From Verrucomicrobiota bacterium (lineage in GTDB: Bacteria; Verrucomicrobiota; Verrucomicrobiia; Opitutales; UBA953): 64,000 nucleotides of DNA. The stretch spans positions 1 to 64,000 of the forward strand of contig VHDL01000006.1 in NCBI GenBank assembly GCA_016871415.1, written 5' to 3'. This document shows, piece after piece, positions 9,699 to 17,110 of this stretch. Positions within the stretch are counted from its first letter, which is position 1; the number at the start of each line of letters is the position of its first letter. A model generated the notes under the pieces. It was not told where the DNA came from and ran no database searches. It was given only the letters and a program-made list of their open reading frames with translations. Made by a program: the position numbers and the translations under genes.

Positions 9699-9719
9699 GA
9701 GGCAGACAAGCAGACTCAG

Positions 9720-9767
9720 GTGCAAAGGTGCGAATCGGCGCCTTGGGCGCCTGTGCAAACGTGCAAA
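9720..9767 (-). repeat. TTTGCAC heptamer element with central palindrome (element 2, inverted)
   Basis: On the plus strand GTGCAAA (complement of TTTGCAC) occurs at 9720, 9753 and 9761, with a one-base variant GTGCGAA at 9728. The pairs keep the 8-nt period. The centre is a perfect GGCGCC-TTG-GGCGCC palindrome (9737-9751). Relative to element 1 the flanking TC and T bases next to the palindrome are kept while the palindrome differs. Lies in the 322-bp gene-free gap 9699-10020. Confidence 0.8.
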
Positions 9768-9810
9768 GGTGAGAGACGACCGCTTCGGGTGGCAGGTGAA
9801 TCAGGCAGGA

Positions 9811-9828
9811 TTGAGCGACGTCGCTCAA
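9811..9828. repeat. Perfect 18-bp palindrome
   Basis: TTGAGCGACGTCGCTCAA, fully self-complementary, 4 bp from the REP-like hairpin at 9833-9858. Could be a second REP stem of a composite element or a dimeric protein-binding site. Confidence 0.7.
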
Positions 9829-9832
9829 CCGC

Positions 9833-9858
9833 GGCTGACCAAGGGTGGTCAGCCCTAC
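9833..9858 (-). repeat. REP-like hairpin with GTAG head (copy 3)
   Basis: Read on the minus strand: GTAG, 9-bp perfect stem GGCTGACCA / TGGTCAGCC, loop CCCT. Same head, stem length and loop length as the two copies near 4.1 kb, but a different stem sequence. Confidence 0.7.
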
Positions 9859-9929
9859 CTCAAGACAAGGGCATGAACTCAAAGGGAGACCAGAAAACGG
9901 ATGACCAGCTGGCGACCTTCTGCCCTCTG

Positions 9930-9953
9930 TCATCGATTCAGTCATCTATTCAA
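9930..9953 (+). repeat. Tandem pair of 12-bp repeat units
   Basis: TCATCGATTCAG (9930-9941) followed directly by TCATCTATTCAA (9942-9953), 10 of 12 identical. The same unit forms the inverted arrays at 16963-17101. Confidence 0.65.
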
Positions 9954-9976
9954 CCCTTCCCACCCCTTTCCCCACT

Positions 9977-10007
9977 TTTGCACCTTTGCACTTTTGCACC
10001 CTTGCGC
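9977..10007 (+). repeat. TTTGCAC heptamer array without palindrome (element 3)
   Basis: TTTGCAC at 9977, 9985 and 9993 and a degenerate CTTGCGC at 10001, all with an 8-nt period. It ends 14 nt before the GTG start of the ThuA-like gene, so an operator role there is possible. Confidence 0.75.
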
Positions 10008-10020
10008 TCAATCTTTTCCC

Positions 10021-10797
10021 GTGCGTCCCCTCCTGCCCCTCGTCGTCGCCGCCTGCGTCGCCTTCGCCCAGGCGGCCGAGCCCGCGGCCGCAGCCCCCGG
10101 CCAAGGACCCCTCCGTGTCTTCATGCGTTCCGGGCCGAAGTCCCACGGACCCGGCTGCCACGACCATCCGGCCTTCCTGCGTGACTGGACCGTGCTGCTG
10201 AAGGAGCGTGGCGCGCGCGTGACCGGCGGCGACGTCTTCCCGACCGCCGCGGACCTCGCTGACGTCGAAGTCATGGTCATCCACCGGCAGGTGGGCGGCA
10301 ACTTCAAGCCCGAGGAGCAGAAGGTCGTCGACGACTACGCCCGGCGCGGCGGAGGTTTCGTCGTCATCCACGCGGGCGCCGTCGCCGGCGCCGACGCTTC
10401 AGCGGACCACTACCGAGACATGATTGGCGGCTCCTGGCGCCAGAAGGTCACCAAGTGGCGCGAAGGCCCGATGCAGCTGACCTTCGTCGACCGCGGGCAC
10501 CGCATCACCGCGGGCGTGGCCGACTTCGGCATGGACGACGAGATCTACTACGACATGGACCTACGCGCCGACATCCACGTGCTGGCCACCGCCCCCACGC
10601 CGAAGAAGAAGGACGACGGCTTCGAGGCGCAGCCCCAGATCTGGACTTATGAGAAGGCCGGCGCCCAGCGCGCCTTCGTCTTCATCCCCGGCCACCGCCA
10701 CGCGAACTTCGCCCACGCCAACGTCCAGCGGCTCCTCCTGCGCGGCATCGCATGGGCCGGACGACGCAACCCTTCCCTGCTGACTGGCGGGAAGTGA
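10021..10797 (+). CDS. Secreted ThuA-like (trehalose-utilisation family) protein
   Basis: 258 residues from GTG 10021, which places a signal peptide (RPLLPLVVAACVAFAQAAEP) at the N-terminus; a longer frame exists but would bury that signal. The mature part has the ThuA fold related to class I glutamine amidotransferases: a HRQVGG loop, RRGGGFVVIHAG strand, HRITAGVADFGMDDEIYYDM, and a conserved PGHRHANF segment. Exported ThuA domains are very common in Verrucomicrobiota and Planctomycetota; their reaction is not established. A TTTGCAC array lies immediately upstream. The next gene (minus strand) is convergent, 6 nt away. Confidence 0.82.
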   Translation: MRPLLPLVVAACVAFAQAAEPAAAAPGQGPLRVFMRSGPKSHGPGCHDHPAFLRDWTVLLKERGARVTGGDVFPTAADLADVEVMVIHRQVGGNFKPEEQKVVDDYARRGGGFVVIHAGAVAGADASADHYRDMIGGSWRQKVTKWREGPMQLTFVDRGHRITAGVADFGMDDEIYYDMDLRADIHVLATAPTPKKKDDGFEAQPQIWTYEKAGAQRAFVFIPGHRHANFAHANVQRLLLRGIAWAGRRNPSLLTGGK

Positions 10798-10803
10798 CCG
10801 CGC

Positions 10804-11325
10804 TCAGACGCCGAGCAGCTCCTTGAGACGGCGACGGCGGTAGCTGAAGATGCCCTCGACCTTGGGCTTCACGAACGGATAGGCCACCTCGCCGAGGGGC
10901 CAGAGCGGCAGCTTCCAGAGCACCTCGTCGTCCATGCGCGTCCTGCCGCCCTCGTCGGAGAACGTGTGCGTGTGGATCCAGAGGGCGTAGGGCCCGCGCA
11001 GCTGCTCATCGACGAAGCCGTAGGGCGGATCCCAGTGGGCGATGCGCGTGCGCCATCCGAACGGGATTCCGTGCAGCCTGAGCCGGTAGTCGATCAGCGT
11101 ACCGACGCACATCTCGATGGGCGTCGGGGTAAGGATGCGGAAGTCGAGCTCCGGCGGCGTGATGGCCTGCAGATTCTCGGCCCGGGAGAAGAAGTCGAAG
11201 ACCTTCTCGACGGGCAGAGGCAGCAGCGCCGTCTCGAAGAAGCGATGCACGCCCTTGGGCAGGGACTTGGGTCGGGACAGGTGGTCTCGGCGGTGGTGGC
11301 GGATGACTTCGCTGTAGTCGCTCAC
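10804..11325 (-). CDS. SRPBCC-fold protein (cyclase/dehydrase-like)
   Basis: 173 residues, cytosolic. Pattern of the START/SRPBCC superfamily: HRFFETALLPLPVEKVFDFF, SRAENLQAITPPELDFRI, then THTFSDEGGRTRMDDEVLW. This is the type often annotated as cell-division inhibitor SULA-like or ligand-binding SRPBCC. It probably binds a hydrophobic small molecule; no catalytic residues are evident. Convergent with the ThuA-like gene, divergent from the next gene. Confidence 0.75.
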   Translation of the reverse strand: MSDYSEVIRHHRRDHLSRPKSLPKGVHRFFETALLPLPVEKVFDFFSRAENLQAITPPELDFRILTPTPIEMCVGTLIDYRLRLHGIPFGWRTRIAHWDPPYGFVDEQLRGPYALWIHTHTFSDEGGRTRMDDEVLWKLPLWPLGEVAYPFVKPKVEGIFSYRRRRLKELLGV

Positions 11326-11430
11326 GTTCGGGACGCCGCAGACTGGCCCCGGCCGAGGTGACTGTCAAGGGACCGGACCGAAATCGGCTTGCCGCCCACG
11401 CCCGCGCGATTTCCCTAAAAGGCCGGCCGC

Positions 11431-11979
11431 ATGTCATCCCCTCGCTCCCGCAACCGCACCCAAGGCGCCTTCGGCAACCGCCGGCCGCGCCCGCTTGGAT
11501 ACATCCCCGAGTCACCCCGGGAGCTGCCCGTCGTCTCGGAGGGAAAACAGCGAACCATGGCTGAGAATCTCGTCAGTTTCTGCAGCGGACTGCTGGAGAA
11601 CGCCCAGATGGAAATCAACAAGGCTAGGGCCAACAACCTGCCGAATTCCGAATTGAGACAGCTGCAGCACACCCTCACCAAGGGGGCGATGAACATCGGA
11701 ATCAGCGTTTGGAACGCCTCAATCATGGGGGACAAGGCGATCATGAACGCCAGGAAAGTCATCGGAGCCCTGCCCCAGGCCGAGGGCGTCGACGAGCTGA
11801 TCGACGAACTGCTGGACAAGAAGGCGCGCCTCTTCCCCGACGAGAAGAACCTGATCACCAACTTCCTCATGCCCTTTAGCGAGCGAAACGGCGGGTCGTT
11901 CACCATCAGCGCCGTCAACGTCAACCCCGAGGGCGTGCAGAAGGCGGACCTGTCGGACCTGGTGAAGGTGGGCGGCTGA
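11431..11979 (+). CDS. Hypothetical protein
   Basis: 182 residues from ATG 11431. The first 40 are Arg/Pro-rich and probably disordered; a second ATG at 11557 (MAENLVSFCSGLL), preceded by a GGAGGG-containing stretch, may be the true start and would give 140 residues. The remainder is mainly helical (ENAQMEINKARANNLPNSEL; VDELIDELLDKKARLFPDEK) and ends in an FTISAVNVNPEG strand. I do not recognise the family. No signal peptide or membrane segment. It precedes pyrC by 46 nt on the same strand, so the two may be co-transcribed. Confidence 0.6.
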   Translation: MSSPRSRNRTQGAFGNRRPRPLGYIPESPRELPVVSEGKQRTMAENLVSFCSGLLENAQMEINKARANNLPNSELRQLQHTLTKGAMNIGISVWNASIMGDKAIMNARKVIGALPQAEGVDELIDELLDKKARLFPDEKNLITNFLMPFSERNGGSFTISAVNVNPEGVQKADLSDLVKVGG

Positions 11980-12025
11980 GCGGCTTTCCATTTGCACCCC
12001 GCCGCAGAAAGGCAGGAATGGACGC

Positions 12026-13372
12026 ATGGCATCCATCGCCCTCCGTGACGCTGAAGTAATCGACGAGGGCCGCCGTTTCCGGGCGGACATGCTCATCCGC
12101 GACGGCCGCATCGAACGGGTCGGGGACCTGGCAGGTGCGAAGGCCGAGCGGGAACTCGACCTGAAGGGCAAGCTGGTGGTGCCCGGCTTGATTGACGACC
12201 AGGTGCACTTCCGCGAGCCCGGTCTCACGCACAAGGCCGAGATCGCGACCGAGTCGAGGGCCGCGCTCGCCGGAGGCGTGACCTCCTACATGGAGATGCC
12301 CAACACCAATCCTCCGGCGACCACGCTCGAGGAACTCGAGAAGAAATACGCCCGGGCGGCGGCCTGCTCCCCGGCCAACTACTCCTTCTTCCTCGGGGGC
12401 ACCAACACCAACGCCGAGACGCTCAAGGCCATGGACCCGCGCAAGGTCTGCGGCGTGAAGGTGTTCATGGGCTCCTCAACCGGCGAAATGCTGGTCGACC
12501 GCACGGAGGCTCTCGAGTCGATCTTCCGGCACTCCCCCGCCCTCATCGCCACGCACTGCGAGGACACCCCGATGATTAAGCGGGCCGAGGCCGAGGCGCG
12601 CGCCCGCTGGGGCGGGGACGTGCCCGCCGCCGAGCACGCCCGCATCCGCTCCGCCGAGGCCTGCTACGCCTCCTCCTCCCTGGCCGTCTCCCTCGCGCGC
12701 AAGTACGACGCCCGCCTGCACGTGCTGCACATCACCACCGCCAAGGAGCTCTCGCTCTTCACCGCCGAGCCGCTCGGAGCGAAGAAGCGGATTACCTCCG
12801 AGGCCTGCGTGCACCATCTCTGGTATGCGGAGGAGGACTACGCCCGGCTCGGACACCGCATCAAATGCAACCCCTCCATCAAGACGCGCGCCGACCGCGA
12901 CGCGGTGCGGGCCGCGGTGGCGTCCGGGGTGATCGACGTGCTCGCCACGGACCACGCCCCGCACACCAGGGAGGAGAAGGCGCAGGCGTACTTCAAGGCC
13001 CCTTCGGGCCTCCCCCTCATCCAGCACCCCCTGCTCATGCTCATCGACATGGCGGCCCAGGGCGCCTTCAGCCTCGAGACCGCGATCGCCCGCGCCTGCC
13101 ACGCTCCCGCCCGGCTCTTCGGCGTGCAGGGTCGCGGATTCATCCGCGAGGGACACTGGGCCGACCTCGTCGTCGTCGACCCCGGCAAGCCGACGAAGGT
13201 CAGCGCGGACAATCTCCTCTACAAATGCGGATGGTCGCCCCTTGAGGGCCACGTCTTCAGCGCGTCGATCGAGCGGACCTTCGTCAACGGCGTCTGCGTC
13301 TACGAGGACGGCAAGGTGCGCCCGGACGCCCCAGTGGGCATGCGGCTGAACTTCGACGGCAACGCGAGGTGA
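12026..13372 (+). CDS. pyrC: Dihydroorotase, Bacteroidetes-type
   Basis: 448 residues. Interconverts carbamoyl-aspartate and dihydroorotate in pyrimidine synthesis. Features: amidohydrolase start LVVPGLIDDQVHFREPG, metal-bridging carboxylated Lys145 in GVKVFMGSSTG, HCED, HVLHITTAKELSL and ATDHAPHT. The usual HxH metal motif reads QxH here (DDQVHF). This substitution and the LYKCGWSPLEG tail are, from family knowledge, typical of the Bacteroidetes-type subgroup rather than a lesion. Convergent with tgt. Confidence is high for family and function; metal stoichiometry may differ from E. coli PyrC. Confidence 0.93.
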   Translation: MASIALRDAEVIDEGRRFRADMLIRDGRIERVGDLAGAKAERELDLKGKLVVPGLIDDQVHFREPGLTHKAEIATESRAALAGGVTSYMEMPNTNPPATTLEELEKKYARAAACSPANYSFFLGGTNTNAETLKAMDPRKVCGVKVFMGSSTGEMLVDRTEALESIFRHSPALIATHCEDTPMIKRAEAEARARWGGDVPAAEHARIRSAEACYASSSLAVSLARKYDARLHVLHITTAKELSLFTAEPLGAKKRITSEACVHHLWYAEEDYARLGHRIKCNPSIKTRADRDAVRAAVASGVIDVLATDHAPHTREEKAQAYFKAPSGLPLIQHPLLMLIDMAAQGAFSLETAIARACHAPARLFGVQGRGFIREGHWADLVVVDPGKPTKVSADNLLYKCGWSPLEGHVFSASIERTFVNGVCVYEDGKVRPDAPVGMRLNFDGNAR

Positions 13373-13404
13373 AGGGTGCAGACGACCTGGTCGCCGGGCC
13401 CGTC

Positions 13405-14547
13405 TCAGTCCGCCGGAATCTCGTGCTTGGCGCCCGCCTCGTAGCGCTCGCACCAGGCGCGTGACCAGGACGCGTAGTCGCCCGCCCGGATGTGGGCTTG
13501 CGCCTGCGCCATCAGGTCCTGCAGGAAGTGGATGTTGTGCAGCGCCAGCAGCGTGCCGCCCAGGCTCTCGCCCGCGTGATGGAGATGACGCAGGTAGGAC
13601 CGCGAGAAATGGCGGCAGGCGTAGTTGTCCAGCCCTTCGACGAGTGGCCGGTGGTCGTCCTTGTAACGCAGGTGCTTAAGATTGACCGGACCGTCGGGCG
13701 TGAAAGCGCCGCCGTGACGGCCGATGCGCGTGGGCATCGTGCAGTCGAACATGTCCGCCCCGAGACCGACCATCTTCAGCAGCTGTGCGGGCGTGCCCAC
13801 GCCCATGACGTAGCGGGGCTTGTGGGCGGGCAGCAGGGGCGCGACGAGGCCGACCTGATGGAGCATGTGCTCCTCCGGCTCACCCACGCTGACGCCGCCG
13901 ATGGCGTGTCCCGGGAAGTCCAGCCCGCCCAGTTCCTCGGCACAGCGGCTGCGGAGGTCGTCGTGGACCGAGCCTTGGTTGATGCAGAAGAGGTGGCGGC
14001 CGGAGGCGAGGAAGCCCCGTTCCTTGGCGAGGGCAAGCATCTCCTTGGCCCAACGGACCGACCGCGTCACGGCCACCTCGCAGGCCGCGCGCTCGCAGGG
14101 ATAGGGCGGGCACTCGTCGAGCACCATGGCGATGTCCGAGCCCAGCTTGTCCTGGATGTCGAAGCAGTCCTTCACGTCGAGGAACAGCCGGTTCCCGTCG
14201 AGGTGGGAGCTGAAGTGGATCCCGTCGTCCGTGATCTGACGGAGCTTGGCCAGGGAGAAGACCTGGAACCCGCCGCTGTCCGTCAGAATCGGCCGGTTCC
14301 AGTTCATGAACTTGTGCAGTCCGCCAGCGGCGGCGACAACGTCGCGGCCCGGCCGGAGGTTCAGGTGGTAGGTGTTGCTGAGCAGAATCTGGGCGCCCGT
14401 CTCCTCCACCTGGGCCGGCGTGAGCCCCTTGACCGTGGCCTGGGTGCCGACGGGCATGAAGACCGGCGTACGGACCTCCCCATGGGGGGTCTGGAGGACG
14501 CCGAGACGGGCCGCCGAGCGCGCGTCGGTCTGCAGGAGCTTGAACAC
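13405..14547 (-). CDS. tgt: Queuine/preQ1 tRNA-ribosyltransferase with incomplete zinc site
   Basis: 380 residues, GTG start. Exchanges G34 for preQ1 in GUN anticodons. TIM-barrel landmarks: MPVGTQATVKG, LSNTYHLNLRPG, LTDSGGFQVFS (catalytic Asp), and DMFDCTMPTRIGRHG (second Asp and catalytic region). At the zinc site, the family's CxCxxC is replaced by LDNYAC: only the third Cys and the downstream His (in LALHNIHF) remain. The fold around it (HFSRSYLRHLHHAGE) is well kept. Start supported by the family N-terminus FKLLQTDARSAARLG. A TAGGTT box lies 6 nt before the GTG. Confidence 0.94.
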   Translation of the reverse strand: MFKLLQTDARSAARLGVLQTPHGEVRTPVFMPVGTQATVKGLTPAQVEETGAQILLSNTYHLNLRPGRDVVAAAGGLHKFMNWNRPILTDSGGFQVFSLAKLRQITDDGIHFSSHLDGNRLFLDVKDCFDIQDKLGSDIAMVLDECPPYPCERAACEVAVTRSVRWAKEMLALAKERGFLASGRHLFCINQGSVHDDLRSRCAEELGGLDFPGHAIGGVSVGEPEEHMLHQVGLVAPLLPAHKPRYVMGVGTPAQLLKMVGLGADMFDCTMPTRIGRHGGAFTPDGPVNLKHLRYKDDHRPLVEGLDNYACRHFSRSYLRHLHHAGESLGGTLLALHNIHFLQDLMAQAQAHIRAGDYASWSRAWCERYEAGAKHEIPAD

Positions 14548-14650
14548 CCCGAAAACCTAGGGCTCGGCCGGGCACGCTGGCAAGGGGAAGGCGACGCGCC
14601 GGCGGAGCTTGCGCGAGCGGACGCCGGCGCGCCACGTCCCCCTCCCCGGA

Positions 14651-15016
14651 CTACAGCGAGAAGCTCTCCCCGCAGGAGCAGCTGGCCTTGGCGTTCGGAT
14701 TGGAGAACTTGAATCCCCCGCCGATCATCTTGTCCGAAAAATCCAGCACCGTTCCGCGCAGGTAGAGGGCCGACTTCGGATCGACCAGCACCTCCACCCC
14801 CGCGGTGCGGACCAGGATGTCCCCGGCCTTGGGGGCTTCGGCGAAACGGAGACGGTAGGAAAGGCCGTTGCAGCCGCCGCCGGAGATGGCCACGCGCAGG
14901 AACGGGACGCCGCCCTCCCGCTCACGGAGCGCCATGACCTTCGCTCCGGCGGGCGCGGTCAGGCGGACGAGCCGTTCATCGGCCTGCCGCGGGGCGGTGG
15001 TGACGTCGCCGTCCAT
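14651..15016 (-). CDS. IscA/ErpA/HesB-type iron-sulfur carrier
   Basis: 121 residues. A-type carrier that receives and hands on Fe-S clusters. The three conserved cysteines are present: Cys in ISGGGCNGLSY and the pair in SCSCGESF. Short N-terminal extension of about 18 residues before the LTAPAGAKVM start of the domain. Transcribed in the same direction as tgt with a 103-nt gap, so linkage is uncertain. Whether it is IscA, ErpA or SufA cannot be decided without other isc/suf genes, none of which are in the window. Confidence 0.92.
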   Translation of the reverse strand: MDGDVTTAPRQADERLVRLTAPAGAKVMALREREGGVPFLRVAISGGGCNGLSYRLRFAEAPKAGDILVRTAGVEVLVDPKSALYLRGTVLDFSDKMIGGGFKFSNPNAKASCSCGESFSL

Positions 15017-15116
15017 GATCGGAAGGGAACGTTCCGGCCCGCGGATGGCAAGCGTGCGCCCAAATCAGGCTTGCCCGGAACGGGCCGCCCCGCCATCTAG
15101 GAACCTCTTGGGTGAC

Positions 15117-15193
15117 GGTCGCGTAGCTCAGTTGGTTAGAGCGCTGCATTCACATTGCAGAAGTCACAGGTTCAAGTCCTGTCGCGACCACCA
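15117..15193 (+). tRNA. tRNA-Val (anticodon CAC)
   Basis: 77 nt including an encoded CCA. Acceptor arms GGTCGCG / CGCGACC pair fully, D stem GCTC/GAGC, anticodon stem CTGCA/TGCAG with loop TTCACAT, T stem ACAGG/CCTGT with loop TTCAAGT, discriminator A. The anticodon CAC reads GUG, a favoured Val codon in this GC-rich genome. An AT-rich stretch follows (15210-15240). Confidence 0.98.
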
Positions 15194-15318
15194 CCCGGGA
15201 AGCGCCGCCCAAAATTACAACTTTATTAGATTATTATACTTTAGTCGGACGCCGTTCTGGGCTTCCTTAAGGACGTCCGTTTCTACAAAAATGCTTCTGG
15301 TCACACACCCGAAGAAGC

Positions 15319-15684
15319 ATGTCAGAGAGCCCCGCATCCCGGTCCAATGAGACCGTCGCCCAGCTGCTGATCCGCATCCGCGAAGTCCACGAGAAGCGCG
15401 GCAACTGCACCATGGCCCTGAGGGCGGACGTCTGGATGCGCCTGGGTGGGGAGGACCTCGACATCAGTCCCTCCAACTTCCATCGCGCGGTGGCCCGCTG
15501 GCTGGTGAACGCCGGCCTGGTCTCCAGACGGGACACGGACGACGTGGCCGCGGCCCTCTACTGCCTGGGCGTGACCAACTCCAACAACCTCTTCCAGAAG
15601 GTCCACCAGGGCAAGACCGAGCCCCATGGCATCGGCCGCAACGGACGGCTGAACGGCCGCGGACGCCGGCGCCTGCAGGGCTGA
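15319..15684 (+). CDS. Hypothetical protein
   Basis: 121 residues. N-terminal part is helical (NETVAQLLIRIREVHEKRGN), followed by a segment that looks like a small helical or winged-helix domain (SPSNFHRAVARWLVNAGLVS) and a basic tail rich in Gly/Arg (GRNGRLNGRGRRRLQG). Not recognised. The basic tail and the HRAVARWLVNAGLV helix would suit nucleic-acid binding, but this is only inference. The preceding 125 bp after the tRNA are AT-rich for this genome (15210-15240) and probably contain the promoter. Confidence 0.6.
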   Translation: MSESPASRSNETVAQLLIRIREVHEKRGNCTMALRADVWMRLGGEDLDISPSNFHRAVARWLVNAGLVSRRDTDDVAAALYCLGVTNSNNLFQKVHQGKTEPHGIGRNGRLNGRGRRRLQG

Positions 15685-15705
15685 GGCTCGCTCGGCGGCC
15701 CGCCG

Positions 15706-15734
15706 TTGACTTCGCCCCGGCCGTCCGAGATGAT
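15706..15734 (+). promoter_or_regulatory. Putative corA promoter
   Basis: TTGACT at 15706-15711, 17-nt spacer, GATGAT at 15729-15734, then 6 nt to the ATG at 15741. As for serB, the position predicts a leaderless or near-leaderless transcript. Confidence 0.4.
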
Positions 15735-15740
15735 GGACGG

Positions 15741-16934
15741 ATGAGCCGCCACCAGGAGAGGCGCGAAAAGGACAAGGAACGCGCCCGTTCCTTCATCGAG
15801 CGCCGTCTGGACGACATCCGGCGCCGGCTGGGGCTGAAATCGCATGACGCCCCGCTGCCCGGCGAGGCCGCCTACGATGACACCGAGATCGGCCGGGCCC
15901 CGGGGCAGCTGCCCGCCGCCTCGCCCTTCGAGTCCACCGCCCCCACCCGCTTCCGGGTCCACTGCTACGACGAGAACACGTGCAAGATGGAGGAGTTCTC
16001 GGACCTGGACGCCATCGGACGCTACGCCGGGCGGCCCGGCATGGTCTGGATCCAGGTCCTCGGCATCACCGACCCCCAGGTGGTGCACGTCGTGGGCGCC
16101 TTCTTCGACATCCCGATGCTCGCCCAGGAGGACGTGCTGACGAGCACCTCCCGCCCGAAGTTCGAGGAGCATGGCGACAAGATCCTGGCCGTGGCCCGCT
16201 CCGTCCGCATCGGCGTCGAGGAGGACACGCCCCGCGGACAGCAGATCTCGGTCATCGCGGCCCAGAACTGGGTCATCTCCTTCCACGAGAACGACGAGAA
16301 GGTCTTCGACGCGGTCGAGCGGCGCATCGCCGAGAACAAGGGCAACATCCGCAAATGGCATGCGGGCTACCTCTTCTACTCCCTGCTGGACACCCTGGTC
16401 GACCGGCTGCTTTACCAGACCGAGGAGATCGAGGACGCCATCACCGAACTGGAAGACTCCATCCTGAAGGGCACCGACGACTGGGACCTCAACGAGGTCT
16501 ACCGGCTCAAGCGCGTGGTGGTGCGGCTCAGCCGCCTCGCCCAGCCGCTCAAGGACATGGTCAGCGTGCTCGAGCACTACGAGCACCCGCTACTCCCCTC
16601 CTCGTTGGACATCTTCCTGCGCGACCTCTACGACCATTCAATCCGCGCCGCGGACCGCATCGAGCACGCCCGCATGGTCCTACAGGACCTCCAGGAATAC
16701 CACCATACGCAGCAGGAGCGGAGGACGAGCGAGGTCGTCCGGGTGCTCACGGCGATGAGCTCGGTCTTCATCCCGCTGACGTTCCTCGTGGGCGTCTGGG
16801 GCATGAACTTCGAGTTCATGCCGGAGATCCACACGGAATGGGGCAGGGAGTACGGCTACCTGATCGCCTGGGGTACCATCGCCCTGACGGCCCTGGGCAT
16901 CACGCTCTGGATGAAGCGCAAGCGCTGGTGGTGA
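15741..16934 (+). CDS. corA: CorA-family Mg2+/Co2+ transporter
   Basis: 397 residues. A charged cytosolic N-terminal domain of about 330 residues (ending in the long stalk helix HARMVLQDLQEYHHTQQERR) is followed by two C-terminal membrane helices. The signature GMN is at residues 354-356 in VGVWGMNFEFMPE, at the end of TM1, and the basic tail MKRKRWW follows TM2. CorA pentamers admit hydrated Mg2+. The first 60 residues are a highly charged extension (RHQERREKDKERARSFIERR) longer than in the E. coli protein. Single gene with its own promoter-like boxes. Confidence 0.95.
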   Translation: MSRHQERREKDKERARSFIERRLDDIRRRLGLKSHDAPLPGEAAYDDTEIGRAPGQLPAASPFESTAPTRFRVHCYDENTCKMEEFSDLDAIGRYAGRPGMVWIQVLGITDPQVVHVVGAFFDIPMLAQEDVLTSTSRPKFEEHGDKILAVARSVRIGVEEDTPRGQQISVIAAQNWVISFHENDEKVFDAVERRIAENKGNIRKWHAGYLFYSLLDTLVDRLLYQTEEIEDAITELEDSILKGTDDWDLNEVYRLKRVVVRLSRLAQPLKDMVSVLEHYEHPLLPSSLDIFLRDLYDHSIRAADRIEHARMVLQDLQEYHHTQQERRTSEVVRVLTAMSSVFIPLTFLVGVWGMNFEFMPEIHTEWGREYGYLIAWGTIALTALGITLWMKRKRWW

Positions 16935-16962
16935 AGGCGGGGAACGCGCTCAGCGTTGAGGA

Positions 16963-17101
16963 CTGAGCCGATTGCTGAAACGAGTACTGGATCGATCACG
17001 GATGAGAAACGTCACCCAAAATGACCGACCCAGGCCCAAGGGTACGAGTTGCCCTGCCTTGTCTGCCATTGACGCAGTCATCGATCCAGCACTCGACTCA
17101 G
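16963..17101. repeat. Inverted arrays of a 12-bp repeat, three units per arm
   Basis: Left arm, contiguous 12-mers: CTGAGCCGATTG (16963), CTGAAACGAGTA (16975), CTGGATCGATCA (16987). Right arm, reverse orientation: CCATTGACGCAG (17066), TCATCGATCCAG (17078), CACTCGACTCAG (17090). The best part pairs 15 of 16 bp (16981-16996 with 17080-17095). The 67-bp centre shows no gene. The array fills the gap between the convergent corA and priA genes. Confidence 0.7.
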
Positions 17102-17110
17102 TGATCCCCT

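Noticed and set aside
12190-12230. Dihydroorotase lesion (HxH to QxH)
   Set aside because: From family knowledge the DDQVHFREPG form is normal in the Bacteroidetes-type subgroup, and all other active-site motifs are intact.
15215-15240. Promoter for the hypothetical gene at 15319 (TTACAA ... TATACT)
   Set aside because: Good boxes but only 14 nt apart; kept only as an AT-rich stretch.
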